Part shown: piece by piece, positions 23,880 to 36,100 of the stretch
Position numbering within the stretch: the stretch's first letter is position 1
Layout: every line of letters begins with the position of its first letter
Assembly: GCA_025531455.1 (NCBI GenBank)
Contig: JAMYHL010000044.1
Coordinates: forward strand, 186,001 to 250,000
From: Apiotrichum sp. Y4204
Lineage: Eukaryota > Basidiomycota > Tremellomycetes > Trichosporonales > Trichosporonaceae
Direction of reading: 5' to 3'
Length of the DNA stretch: 64,000 bases
Made by a program: the position numbers and the translations under genes
Notes under the pieces: generated by a model
What the model was told of the DNA's origin: nothing
Database searches by the model: none
The model's input: the letters and a program-made list of their open reading frames with translations, nothing else

Positions 23880-25641
23880 ATGGTAAATCTCAGCGATGCG
23901 GGGCAGCGCTTCGTCCGGCGACTACCTGTTGCCTGTACGTCTTGTTTGCTGTTTCTGGTTCTGACCTGCCAGTTACAATCGCACTGATCGTCGTCTGCTG
24001 GATCCTCTTCGTCGTCTTCGTCTCGGTCAAGCAGGTCCTCCTCGTGCGCCACGAGACCTGGCGCTTCCTGGCCCAGTGGGTGTTCTTCTGCTTGCCTCTC
24101 TGACAGCAAGGATACTCGTCATGAATGTTTTTGGCGTCCTCTCCGTGCTGTCCTACTTCGTCGCCGTCGCGCGCAATCCCATCGTGCCCGACCAGTCGTT
24201 TGCGCCACCCGATGCGCGGCCGCTGCGGCCAGACGACGTGCCGCCCGTAGTACCGGGAACTAACCGCCGCTCGCCCCGTCGCGCAGCACAAAGTCTTTCC
24301 GTGGACGAGGACGATATCCCGCTGCGCGTGCTGCGGAACGCCCGCATGGACCGACAGCAGGCGCAGTCGGCGGAGCTTGTGCATCGGGACTGCGAGCACG
24401 ACCCGGCTGACGAGGATGAGGCGGAGAACCAGACCCTCCTCACCAAGGACGAGCAGACGGAGGCGCTCACGGGGGTCAATGACGGCGGCGGCTCGCCAAC
24501 CGTCATCATGGCGAAAACTGGCACCGGTGGGCCGCGGTGGTGTCGCAAGTGCGATGGATGGAAGCCGGATCGCTGCCACCACTGCCGATCGTGCATGCAG
24601 TGTGTGCTCAAGAGTGGGTGTGGTCTGATGAGTGGTGCTGATGCTCAGTGGACCATCATTGCCCGTGGCTCAACAACTGTGTAGGGTACCACAACTGTGA
24701 GCTGGGGGATTTAGCACGAGCTCACATCAGATAAACCGTTTATACTCTTCCTCACGTACTGTGCCCTGTTCTGCGCGTTTGGCGCATGGCAGGCCGGGTA
24801 TGAGGTGTACCGCTTCTTCAAGAACCCCATCGAGTTCGAGTCGCCCAAGAACTATGCCACAAAGATGGATGAAATGGAGGAGGTGAGTGCTCCACGCGTG
24901 TGGTACTGACCTCGTAGCTGCGTTTCGCACTTACCCCCGTTGTCTGGATGGCTCTTGCCGTCCTTGGCGGCGTTTTTGGGCTTACTGTCGGCGGTCTGGG
25001 TGGATATCACTGGTACCTGATGCTGTGGGTTATATTACCTGTGCTCTACTGATCACACAGTCATAACCGCACGACGCTCGAGGACATGAACCGCTCAGTG
25101 CCGACAGCTCTTCTGGACCCCAACACCCGCGCAGTGCTGGAAGAGCTCGGGCCAAGAGGCACCCGGCAACGCGTGCCCGGCGCCTGGCGGCCAGATCACA
25201 TCCTCACCCGACCGGAGCGCACACGCCTGCGGAGCGAGGCGCGCGAGATCAACGTCTACGACCTTGGCTGGCAGCGCAACTTGAGCTTGGTGATGCGCGG
25301 CGACGGCGCCCTACCGATCTACACCCTGCGGGATCTGATCAAGGAGGTCGCGCGCGCGACGTGGCCGCTGGCACGGCCGCGGCACCGGTGAGTAAATTTG
25401 TCTCGTGCGACGAAGTGCGATCGGGATCGGCGATCGCTGGTGCTGACGACGTAGACACTATGGCGCTGGACATTTCTTCGAGCACGACCCCGCCGCGCTG
25501 CAGCAGCTCAAGGCGCTGACGAGCGAGATGCGCCTCGGCGTCGAGGCTGGTCCCGAGCCGGCGCGGCCGCGCCGCCACGACCTTGGCGAATGGACGATCG
25601 GGCGCGACGATAGCGATAGCGATACCGAGAGCGACCAGTAG
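23880..25641 (+). CDS. DHHC-type protein S-palmitoyltransferase
   Basis: Predicted 493-residue, four-span membrane enzyme that attaches palmitate to cytosolic cysteines. Eight exons: 23880-23934, 23973-24075, 24111-24613, 24649-24696, 24731-24882, 24918-25024, 25061-25387 and 25455-25641. TM1 is TIALIVVCWILFVVFVSV and TM2 VMNVFGVLSVLSYFVAVA. The zinc-binding core reads WCRKCDGWKPDRCHHCRSC, then [20 protein letters not shown] with an intact DHHC. TM3 and TM4 lie at 24740-24800 and 24930-25020, followed by the TTLEDMN (TTxE) motif. A charged 120-residue insert lies between TM2 and the core. The closest type is Pfa3 (vacuolar) among yeast enzymes, but this assignment is uncertain. Exon 4 (48 nt, frame-preserving) encodes essentially the whole DHHC motif. 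Confidence 0.9.
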
Positions 25642-25926
25642 AACATCTTAGAAGCGGATACATGTACTTTCTAGTGTGCCATTGCATGCAGGACATTGAA
25701 CCAGGTGTGGACTATGAGGTCTGGTGGTTGTCTCGATCGGTATCGAGATGTTGTGGAGATCGGAACCAAGAGAGTTATACTAGTCCCTCCCCTCGCGACC
25801 GGTGATTGCACAACATGGCCAACCAAAGATGCCTTGATCAGGTGCGACTTTTCGGGATGACAGTGTGCTGCCCGAAATACAGTCACTTCGGAAGTCCGTC
25901 ATGACAAGCAACAGCAAGCCGACGAG

Positions 25927-26046
25927 CCGACAGACCGACAGACCGACAGACCGACAGGCCGACAGACCGACAGACCGACAGACCGACAGACCGACAGACC
26001 GACAGACCGACAGACCGACAGACCGACAGATCGACAGACCGACAGC
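25927..26046 (+). repeat. 8-bp minisatellite, unit GACAGACC, about 15 copies
   Basis: Tandem octamers, mostly perfect, with a few units altered (GACAGGCC, GACAGATC). Degenerate copies trail on to about 26125. Because 8 is not a multiple of 3 and the unit holds no stop in any frame, open frames appear on both strands (TDRQTDRP-like on plus, VCRSVGLS-like on minus). These are artefacts of the repeat. Confidence 0.95.
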
Positions 26047-26636
26047 TCCGACAGATCGCGACAAATTGACAGGCCGACAGGCCGACAAACCCGCAGATCG
26101 CAGACCTGCAGACCCAACGGCCGACGAGGGCAGGGAAAAGCAAAAGCACACACGTCGCGACAAGTGGGACGTCGCGACAAGCGGTGCGAGGATGCTCGAT
26201 GCGCAGATGCGCAGTGATCGCGATCTCGATATCACGATAAATGCCCGAAGCGCGAAAAAAGATGACGACACGACACGACCGATCAGTGCTGATGTAGGAT
26301 CATAGGACATGCTGTCGTTGCAGGACAGTTAAACAGAGGTGCAGAGGCGATGGATGACGTCGTGATGGGAATGCAGGGCTGCGAGCTGCCTGATACCTGA
26401 TACCTGGAAAGGATACCTGACCTCTACGGCGTTGGCAGCTTCTCGTACCGAATCATGCTCGGTTCTGCAAGCTGCCAGCTGCGCAGTGTCTTACTTGTAC
26501 TGTTGTGATCCTGCAGACCTGCAGACCTGCGTCCTGTCCTCCTGGATCTGTAGTTTGAGCGCATCATGACAAACACATGACATGACGCGGAATGCTTCAT
26601 GCTTCACTGCTCGGAACATACAAACAAGCAAACTCC

Positions 26637-26668
26637 CCACAACACCCACAACACCCACAACACCCACC
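26637..26668 (+). repeat. Short 9-bp tandem repeat, unit CCACAACAC
   Basis: About three and a half copies in intergenic DNA. There is no associated gene; it is probably ordinary slippage. Confidence 0.8.
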
Positions 26669-28692
26669 AACAGCTCTTGCTCAGGAACCCAACCCTCCTT
26701 TGCTTCCTCGGTGGAAAAAAGCTAAACCGCGCCAGGCGGGACTGGGCCCACTGGCCACTGGCCACTGGCCCACTGTGGTACTGCGTGCCGCGGTGCCTGG
26801 CGGAATAAACCCTAGTTGCGCTTCGCGAGATTGACGTCAAGACCCACACTTTTTGTGTCCTGGAGGTTGCGGTACAAGGGTACTATGTGACGAGGTGCAG
26901 CAAGGTGAGACAGAGAGAGGGTTGGGGTGTGGGAAGCGCGAAGCAGAAGCGCGCGAAGCGAGCCACGCTACTAGTCGGGATATGGGATGCCAGGATGAGG
27001 TCGAGAGCAAGCGTCTACCGCTATCCGCGCTATCTGGAGAGCGCGATTGGACGTGCATGGTGCTCTGCCTATCTGTTGCTGCGGTGCTGCGGTGCTTGCG
27101 TGCTCTGTGTTGGGCCGGTCCCCAAGGGCTCAAGAGCTCAAGGGCCAAAAGGGCCCAAAAGGCCCGGACCTGGGTCAAATGTCCTGGGACTCTGTGAGCA
27201 AAAGCTTGCGGCTTGTTGACCTGCTGTAAAGATCCCGTACGCGCATAGCCTGCATAAGCCGGCATTGCGCGTAGCGGCAAAAGCGGTATGGGGTGGACGG
27301 GACAGTGCCTTTCTTTCTAATCTTATTTCCCCCTCTCAGCTCTGTAGTGCTCTCTCGCTCTCTCGGTCTTGTCACCGGGAAAAAAGGACATTGGTGTTTG
27401 TGCATGTGGCTCTGTACAGGTCTATCTGATGCATGATGTAGCCGGCGGCGGCGAGTCCGGAAGTGCTTTGAACCCAGAACCCCCAAGGGTTTGAAAATGC
27501 TAAGGGTTGATGATGTGAGAGCATGAGAGCCGGATGGGTATGAACGCATGATGCTGAAGAGAGCTAGGAGCTAGGAGAACGCTCATAGGGAAGTAGGCAC
27601 CGGTGGCTGCCGCCTCTGACAGCATCGAAGAGCAGGAAAAGCTGCTATTGCCCCTGCATGCCCAGAGAGAGCGAGAGCGCTGCGGCGGAAGTCTGTCTCT
27701 GTCGTGTCTGGTGTGGTCATTTTTCCTAGTCAATATTCGCATTATATCGTCATGTCATCCATCCCTTCCGTCCCCCCATTCCCTAGGCAAAAGACGGCTG
27801 TCAATCCCCAAACCATTCCATCCCGCGGTCCATCACATCTCTCTCTCTCTGATTTCTGACATCTCTTCTACTGCTCTTATATCCCACAGACGCTTCGAGA
27901 ACATCACAAGCAGCGAGCAGCCTACTTTCTGCAAGATAACAGCGCGGACGACGCAAGCCCTCACCACCATCTTCCCGAATCGCCCATATCTTCTTCTTCA
28001 ACATTGAGCGTTGTGTGTGACCAGTCACGCATCAAGATATCGATAGCGATAGCGATCAGTGCATCAGCATCGCAACATCGCCTCCCTTCATCGTAATCGT
28101 AATAACCACCGCCACGGTCACGGCCACTTGTCCTCTTTGGTACGTGTCTTCTTCTCGGTTTATTTTTGATTGTCTGTGCCTTTGCCGTCGCGCGGCCCGG
28201 GGAGGGCAGGTGGCAGTGGCAGAACGTGTGATGCTGCTTGCTGTCAACATCGAGGAGGCGCAATGAAGACCACGGGGTTTCTTCATTAAGGCCTGCCTGT
28301 GCTCACCTCACTCCCGTCTCGCTCTGTCGAGAGCACGTTTGTCCCCATTTGGATGCGGCGTGATGGGTCGAGGCCGGGGCACCTTCTTACACCTCGCGCC
28401 TCTGCCTGTCTCGGGCTTGCAGCGGGCGGTGCTTCCATACCCGCACGCTTCCTGTGACCCCCTCCCTTTCTCTTGTCCTTTGTCGCATGCGAACAGATAG
28501 CTGACCCCGTGTTCCATGTACCTGTGTCCCATCGTGCTCGCTCTCGCTCTCTTTCGTCATGCTCCGCTCCATGATCATCCTCCCGCCCCGGCTCCCAATC
28601 ATCTCTCCGTCATGCCCCAACATACCGTATATGATCGTCCTCTTCACGGCCATCGTTCCCCCGCGCCCCACTCGATCCGACGCGTCTACTCA

Positions 28693-31600
28693 ATGTCGTC
28701 TTTCGTTACAATGTGGCCTGTGACGGCCTCTGGTCCACCTCTCGACTCTGGCCCCCTCCCGTCCATCTCCTCCCTCCTCTCCACATCGCCTCCCTCTCGC
28801 AACCTCCGCGTTTCCCGTTCAGCCTCTGGCAGACTCGGCTCCTTCTTCAGCATGGACTCTATGAACCCGGACCCCACGCCGCAGGCACCTCCGAACCTCG
28901 AGGAGCTGCGCGAGCAGGTCGCGCACCTTGAGGCGGGACATCGCGCCCGTGGTCTTCCCCTCTCGGGTCGCATCATCCACGTTATTCACCACCTTCCCGT
29001 CGAGATTGTGTCTCTCATGGGAGGTGTCTCCAACCAGTTCAACAACAACCTCACGTCACCGATTACCCCAGAGTTCAAGCCGGAAGACTCGACTGCTCTC
29101 GAGAGCGCCAACTCGAAATGGAAGATTCACTCTCGCAGAGGGCACACCGCCATGGTCTCGGGCATCCGTAGTTTGTCCGACACGCACGAGCAGGTGGTTG
29201 TTGCTTGGACCGGTGATGTCCTCGTGCAGTCTACCGCCCCCGTGCCGTCGCCCAAGCCGGCACCGAAGAAGCCAGGCCAGAAGATGATGCTCGAGGACAC
29301 TGTGGAGCTTCACCCCCTTATTCCCGACGAGGCGCCGCCGATGGTCTACAACGGCGACTTTGATGCGGCCGAGCAGGAGGAGATCCTCACCGAGCTGCGG
29401 CGCTTCAGCGAACACGAGGTCCAGGAGGGCAGCGGAAAGCTCGAGTACGTGCCTGTCTTCCTGCCGAGGGATATATCCAAGGGCCACTACGAGGGCTACT
29501 GCAAAGCGAGTGAGTAATGGATTAACTGGTGTTGGATGTCGTACTAACCGCCAAGCTCTCTGGCCGCTGTTCCATTACCTCCTTTGGCTCGACTCGACGG
29601 CCACCGTCACCCCTCAGGACCCCTCGTGGATTGCCTACAAGGCTGCCAACGAAATCTTTGCCAAGCGCGTGGCGGACGTCTACCGCCCCGGTGACTTGAT
29701 TATCGTGCACGACTACCACCTTCTCCTCGTCCCAAAGCTCATCCGTGAAGCCCTCGGACACAACTCGTTTGCCGCAGGCGGCTGCATTACCCCGAGCAGG
29801 GTGCTTCCGTCGTCACCCGCCTTTGGTGGTGAACTGATGAAGCGCGGTGGGGCAAACGGAAGCAGTACCTCAAACACCGACAGAATCCGCGGACAAGGCC
29901 TTTTGAATGCGGTCGGAGACTACCTGTCTATTGATCACAACCCCGGCAGTGAGCCCATAATCGGTCTGTTTGTGCACACCCCGTGGCCCTCGTCTGAGAT
30001 CTTCCGTTGTCTCCCCCAGCGCAGAAGCATCCTCGAGGGCATGCTTGGCGCCAACCTCGTCCTCTTCCAGACGTACTCGTACTCGCGACACTTTGTTTCG
30101 AGCTGCATCCGCGTTTGTGGATTCGAGTCCACAACGACCGGCGTCGATGTCAACGGGCAAAACGTCGTTGTATCCTGGTGTCCCATTGGAATTGACGTCA
30201 ATCGCGTTGCTCGTGACCGCGACGGGCCGAATGTCAAGCCCAAGACTGAGGCGTTCCGCGCGCTCTACAAGGACAAGAAGATCATCGTCGGCCGCGAAAA
30301 GCTCGACGCGCCCAAGGGCGTGTACAACAAGCTCCAGGCGTTTGAAAAGTTCCTCCAGGTGTACCCCGAGTGGCGCGGCAAGGTCGTCCTTATCCAGGTG
30401 ACTACCCCGGCACTCTCCGAGTCGCCGAAGCTCGAGCGCGAGGTGGCCGAGCTCGTCAGCCATATCAACAGCACCTACGGAACCCTTGATTTCACCCCCG
30501 TTCATCACTAGTGAGTTAATTTGTTCAGCCCCACACTAACGTGGTAGTCACCAGGCGATCAACCGCGAAGAGTACTTTGGCCTGCTCTCCGTCGCTGATC
30601 TCGCGTTGATAACGTCCCTCCGCGATGGAATGAACACCATGTCCATGGAGTTTATCATCTGCCAGGAGAAGACCGGCAAGTCGCCTCTTGTGCTTTCCGA
30701 GTTTATGGGCACGTCCTCGTCGTTCACTGCCGCTCTCGAGATCAACCCCCACGATCTTCTTGGGGTTGCCAATGCGATCAACATTGGCTTGTCAATGTCT
30801 GATGAGGAGAAGGCCGAGCGCCATGCCTCAATGTTCAAGAGCACCCTGGGGCACACCAGCCACACCTGGGCTGCGACGCTTCTCAAGAAGCTGCTCGAGA
30901 ACGTTGGCAACGAGCACACTGCCCACAAGACACCCGTCCTTGACCAGTATGAGATGGCGAGGCATTACCGTTCCGCAAAGAAGCGCCTGCTCCTGTTCGA
31001 CTACGACGGCACTCTCACCCCGATCGTAAAGGTTCCCTCGCAGGCCATCCCTACAGACCGGACGCGCGCGGTGATTACTGAGCTTGCTGCAGACCCCAAC
31101 AATGTCGTTTACCTCATCTCTGGCCGCGATGGCGACTTCCTCGAGGAGCATTGGGGCATGGTACCTCGTCTCGGACTGTCGGCCGAGCACGGCTGCTTTG
31201 TCAAGACACCCGAGGAGGGCGAGTGGGTCAACATGACCGAGGCGCTCGACATGAGCTGGATGAGCGAGGTCGAGGACATTTTCCGCTACTACACGGAGCG
31301 CACCACTGGCTCGATGATCGAGCTCAAGAAGGCGTCCATCACGTGGCACTACCGCAATGCGGACCCGGACTTTGGCGAGTTCCAGTGCAAGCAGGCTTTG
31401 GACCTCCTCGAGAGCTCGCTTGCGCCGAGGCGACCCATCGAGGTGCTTGTCGGCAAGAAGAACCTCGAAGTGCGTCCCCTTGCCATCAACAAGGGCGAGA
31501 TTGTGCGCAGGCTGCTGTACGAGAACCCCGATGCCGAGTTTGTGATCTGTGCCGGTGACGACAAGGTAAGAAAGACGAACAATCATGCAACCCGGTACCA

Positions 31601-31889
31601 ATGACTAACATTCCAGACCGACGAGGACATGTTCCGCTCCCTGCGCACCATCTTCCCCCCCGGTGGGCCCCGCGACGGCGACCCAGTGACTATGAAGCCT
31701 CCTGTGGGTGTCACTTCGGTTCTCGAGCCCGAGGAGATCGAGCTCCTTCCCGAGGTGGTGATGAAGATCCGCGCCGACAACATCTTCTCTACAACTGTCG
31801 GTCCCGCCGCCAAGAAGACGCTCGCCGGATGGCACGTCACCTGCCCCGAGGAGATTGTCGAGTCGCTCGAGGCCCTCCTCCAGCAATAG
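28693..31889 (+). CDS. TPS2: Trehalose-6-phosphate phosphatase (Tps2 type)
   Basis: Bidomain enzyme of about 1020 residues that dephosphorylates trehalose-6-phosphate, the second step of trehalose synthesis, in the cytosolic TPS complex. Exons: 28693-29509, 29556-30510, 30548-31565 and 31617-31889. The N-terminal GT20 domain runs from SGRIIHVIHHLPVEI through ATLWPLFHYLLWLD, DLIIVHDYHLLLVPKLI, GLFVHTPWPSSEIFRCLP and DFTPVHHYHQAINREEYFGL. In the donor-site loop it reads GREKLDAPKG, with Lys where active Tps1 enzymes have Arg, so this half is probably non-catalytic, as in yeast Tps2. The C-terminal HAD domain has LLFDYDGTLTP (nucleophile Asp), VYLISGRD, and CAGDDKTDEDMF. The start is uncertain: in-frame ATGs at 28516 and 28612 would add 59 or 27 residues of low-complexity sequence. 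I prefer MSSFVTMW because only short, variable leaders precede the conserved part. Confidence 0.93.
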
Positions 31890-32014
31890 TTCTACAACAC
31901 CAAGACACTGTGGACGGACTATTGCAAGTGAATGATAGGAATCTGTAGATGGTGACCCATGTATGCCAATAAATATGTTACATCTATACGAGCTGAAGTC
32001 TACTCTTTATCTCG

Positions 32015-32946
32015 CTACTCCTCGCGCGCGCGCTTCGCCTCGGACTCGGGTTCAGGCTGCGCCTGCTCGCCGGCGCCCGAGAGATCGCCGCCAAACGCAA
32101 ACCCTTCGCGCACAGCACGCTGCACAATCGGCCGCAGCCGCTCGGTGGGATCTACGCCGTCGCGCTCCGCCTGCTCCATAATGACCCGCGCCTCCTCCAT
32201 CAGCGCAGACGTCTGCGCCGACGCAAAGTTGTCCACTGCCATCTGGGACACGTCCGCGCCTGCCGCAGCCTCTTCCGGCTCGGGAACGCCAGTGACGGAG
32301 CGGAGGTACGCCGCCACCTCGGGAAACTCGTCCGCGAGCGACTCGGCAGCCTTATCGTCAGCCCTGGCCTCAAACCAACTCTTTCTTCAAACTCACGCTC
32401 ACGCCCTCCTCATTCCGGTGCGCGGCATCCGCGCCGTGCTCGACGAGCCACTGCGCCGCGGGCACGGTCTCGCACGTAAAGAGGGGCGTCTCGCCGTCGT
32501 CGTCGGTGATGTTGACGTTGCCGCCCATCGACACGAGGTACTCTAGCAGAGGGAGGTGCGCGTACGATGCGGCGGCGTGCATTGGCGTGTAGGAGTGCGC
32601 GTCCTTGTCGTTTGGGGTGGCGCCGGCGGAGATGAGGGCCTGGGGTGGTTAGTGGGGGGAGGAAGAAGAGAAAGGGGTTGGGGGAGGGAGAGGGGGAGGG
32701 CGAGGGCAAGGGGGAGAGGGAGAGGGCAAGGGCAAGGGGGGGAGGGAGAGGAGGAGGGGGGAACGAGGGTGACAGAAGGAGACAGATAGAGCGAGCTGAT
32801 CAAGATGTACAACGCAGCTCACACGTTCGCCACTCGACAACAAGCCGTCTCCCCTTCCTCAATCCACGCACGGCACGCACCTTTACGCGATCCATGTCGC
32901 CGTCGGACGCGGCGACCCAGAGGTTCTTATCGGGGGCGTTGACCAT
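32015..32946 (-). CDS. Small ankyrin-repeat protein (YCR051W-like)
   Basis: Predicted 218-residue protein, three exons: 32946-32881, 32639-32403 and 32368-32015. The N terminus MVNAPDKNLWVAASDGDMDR starts an ankyrin array. Clear repeats follow: DAHSYTPMHAAASYAHLPLL, VNITDDDGETPLFTCETV and WLVEHGADAAHRNEEG. The C-terminal half is an acidic helical tail (EEARVIMEQAERDGVDPTER, ending in EAKRAREE). Size and layout match the conserved fungal ankyrin protein YCR051W of yeast, whose role is poorly known. Intron 1 (241 nt) is unusual because its template strand is a long G-rich run. It shares a 250-bp divergent promoter with TRAPPC11. Confidence 0.85.
32645..32768 (+). repeat. G-rich purine tract with G-quadruplex potential (inside an intron)
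   Basis: About 120 bases consist almost only of G and A with many GGG to GGGGGG runs. They lie on the plus strand, the template strand of intron 1 of the ankyrin gene; the pre-mRNA is therefore C/U-rich here. This could act as an extended polypyrimidine tract before the acceptor at 32640. The run lengths and short spacers meet the usual G4 pattern. Confidence 0.85.
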
Positions 32947-33196
32947 GATTTCAAGTGGATTGGGAGATGAGTGAGATGGAGAAAGAGATGGGAGTTGGGG
33001 CAGTTGCTTTGGATACGAACATGGTGCTCTCTAAAAATCCACTCCACACATTGCCCAGCCAAGGGCAATTCAGGCACGGACTCGTCAGCCAGCGCTGAGT
33101 TGCCAGCGTCATCGCTCTGGCCGTCCTGCCATCCAGCTATCCAAGCTCGCATTCTGTCCATCGTCCATCACTCACACCACCATCTCACACACACGC
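32947..33196. promoter_or_regulatory. Divergent promoter of ankyrin gene and TRAPPC11
   Basis: 250 bp separate the two divergent start codons, so both promoters and leaders must fit in here. It contains no obvious TATA box. Confidence 0.5.
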
Positions 33197-36100
33197 ATGA
33201 ACTCGTATCCTATAGAGGTAGGTTTCCGGCGATTCCCCTCTGACGGCAGTTCCTTGCGCATCCCCAGCCTTTGATGTTCGTCGCGGGCCTCGCGCCCCCG
33301 CGGCGCGCCTCAGAGGCAGGGACGCCGAGTCCGCCGCCCGACGCGCCGCTCATGTCCCCGCCGCTGGGGAGCGAGCCGCTCCCCGCCCCCGCCTCGGAGG
33401 GGGGTGAGGCCGAGTTTGCCGCGCTGCAGAGCGAGCTGCGGGCAATCTTTGCGCGCTTCTCCACCCCGGGCCGCGTGTGGCTGCCCGAGAACGAGCGCAA
33501 GGCGTTCCGCGTCGTGCTTGTTGATAAAGGCGTCCGGCTCCCACTGAGGAAAATGCCCCCGGAGCCAGGACGCGAGAGCCACTCGCCGCTGTCGCCGCTC
33601 ACGCCTGCGTCGCCATTGTATCCCGACGGGCTGATTGCGCCTGTGTGGATCCGGAAGCATGCGGAGCTTGTGCCGAGCGTCTTTGTGCTCTTTTTGCGGC
33701 TGTACGAGACGCCGGCGAGGGAGGCAGGGGCGAACGCGCTGGGAGACGAGGTGCTCGCGTCGTTTGAGAAGGAGCGGGAGCGCGAGGCGGATGAGGCGCT
33801 CGTCAAGGAGATTTCGGAGCGGAGGCAGCGGTTGAATGACCGCGGCATCAAGCTCACGGTCGTGCTCATGGCGAGCGCGGCTACGCTCGGTGAGTCCCGG
33901 CTCGGACTTGAGATGGGAGACGTGAAGATGGGGAGACGCTTACCTTTAGAATCGCCAGGGCTTGACCAGCGCCTGTCGCAGATCCGCCGCGCGTCCCAGC
34001 TTTCCGCCAAGGCATCGCTATTTGTGCTCACGCCCGTGCCGGCGAACGAGCTGCCGGATTTCGTGCGCTCGCTCCACGACGCGCTGTACGACTCTGCGGT
34101 CGAGTACTATGCCGCTCATGGGAAGCGCGTGCGGCGAAAGCGTGGGCGGGGCGGCGGCGGAGGCAAGGAAAACGCCGGGCGAGCCCGGGCGGGGTCAGTC
34201 TCCATCCAGAATAAGGCGCTCGGACAGCAGGGCTGGATGGTGCGGTACGACTTCAAGGCTGGCTGGTTTGCTGAGGTGCGCGGGGATCTGGATCTCGCGA
34301 GAAGACACTACGAGGACTGCTGGAACGAGCTGGCTAAGATGTTCAGCTCGACCACGATATTACCGCCGCGGACGAAGCGATGGGCAGAGGCCAAGGTGCT
34401 CGCAGACTGTGTTGCGGCGAGGGTACGTGCTGTGCTTGCACCGAGCTGACAGTCCAGATTTGCAGGCTTTTGATGTACGAGAATGCCGGTCCCCGCGTGC
34501 TGGTGCCGTTCTACGTCCACCTCCGGCGGTTCGGGGAACTGTGTCGCGGATGGGGCATCGGCGAGGAGACGTTTGAGTTCTGGTCCTGGGTCGCACGGCA
34601 GTACCGTCTTCTAGGCGAGATGCTCGACATTGCGACACAGAACGGCTTCATTGTTCCCCCGCTTCCGGCACCGACGTACCCCTCCCCGTCGAATATCCCG
34701 CAATTGGACGCTCTCCTCCCCAACTCGAGCAACAACGACATGCATATCCTGCAGCCGCCCGCGTTCTACTTCTACGCCGCAGCGTGCTGTACCATTGAAC
34801 GCAAGGCGCGTCTGGAGGCGGCGCTCGACGCCGAATCGCGTGGCGGAACGGCGCTGACGGCCGCGCCAGGATTCGGCAACGAGAAAAAGGTCAACCACAG
34901 CGCGCTCATCGTTGAGCTGCTCACCACCGCGTTCAACCTCCTTAAGGCCGGGGGGTTGGAAGAGTCGGGACTCGCGCTGTACATTGCCTTCAAGACGGCT
35001 CAGGTGCACGCCGCCGCCGGCCAGCATGAGCTTGCCCTCAGGTGCGTACCTGCTGTATACCCCCTCTGACGCCAGATTCCTTGACCGCTTGGCGGACAAG
35101 TTTGAGTCTGAAAACTGGAACACTGTGCTGTCCCAAATCCGCTCCCTGGAGTACGCGTGCTCGCAGGCGGCCGGCAATGTCGAGACGGCCGCGCGGTTAC
35201 TGGTCGAGATGCTGGCACCGAACAGCGGGGTGGAAGGCGAGGAGCGTGATGGACTGCAAGACGATCTGCTCAATCTGCTCAAGACCACCGTGCCTTCCTC
35301 CTCTGATCCGGTTGTGCTGTCCGTCGGAGAGGATGGTTTCGTCAATGTTTCTGCTGGCTTCCGTCTCGCCAAAACTCCGTCTGGATCCTCCGTTCCGTTC
35401 CAGGTGCGCGTCTCCGTCCCCGATTCGGTCGACATCTCCAAGATCGAGTTCGCATCGTTGCGGCTCAGCTTTGGCGACAACCGGCCGGATATCATCGTGA
35501 CGAACGGCGGGGACGAGCGGGCAGTGGACGTGGGGACGGTGGATGCTGCGAATGTCGAGACAACCGCACCGCTCAAGTTTGGTCGCGGAGAAACACTCAT
35601 CCTCTCGGGCGAGCTCGTCAGCTCGGACGTCGGGCATGCCGACTTTTCTGACGCAGTGCTCTGTCTTTCGTGCGGGTCGTGGAATATCGAAATACGCACG
35701 ACGCCACGACCTCTCTCGCTGTGGACCGTCGGCGGCAAGGTGTTCGCGCCGTTGAAGGGCATCTATCCATCTGTGGACTTTACCCACCGCCCGCACGAGG
35801 TCGAGTTTGCGGTGGACGCCCCGAAGATTGCGTTCGTGGACGAGGCATCCTCGGTGGTCGTGCGGGTGACATCGACGGATACGCGGGATCTCCGCCTTTC
35901 TCTCAGTATCGGGATCGAGGACCCCGAATACGCCACGCTGACCTTTGGGGACACGACGGATGTGGCGATCAAGGACATCCCCATCTCGCTCGTCGACGGC
36001 GCCGGTGAGGTGACCCTCGTACTGAAATCTGCCAAATCGGGGACCGTCAGCCTGGACGCATCCCTGTGTTCTACGATCGGCGACGATAGGGCCGAAAGCA

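Larger units (their letters stand above)
25642..28692. other. Long intergenic region with minisatellite, upstream of TPS2
   Basis: About 3 kb. It contains the GACAGACC minisatellite, GATACCTG repeats near 26390-26420, a short 9-bp CCACAACAC repeat (26637-26668), a GGCCACT repeat (about 26748-26776) and a CAAGGGC/AAAGGGCCC patch near 27120-27165. The last 400 bases are CT-rich. A donor-like GGTACGT at 28139 and a TTGCAG at 28417-28422 could bound a 5' UTR intron of TPS2. No further gene is supported. Confidence 0.45.

Noticed and set aside
25927..26046. CRISPR-like array
   Set aside because: Units are contiguous 8-bp copies without spacers; the genome is eukaryotic.
25865..26305. Arg/Asp/Thr-repeat protein and its Val/Cys/Ser-repeat mirror on the minus strand
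   Set aside because: Both are direct translations of the octamer minisatellite. There is no independent coding evidence.
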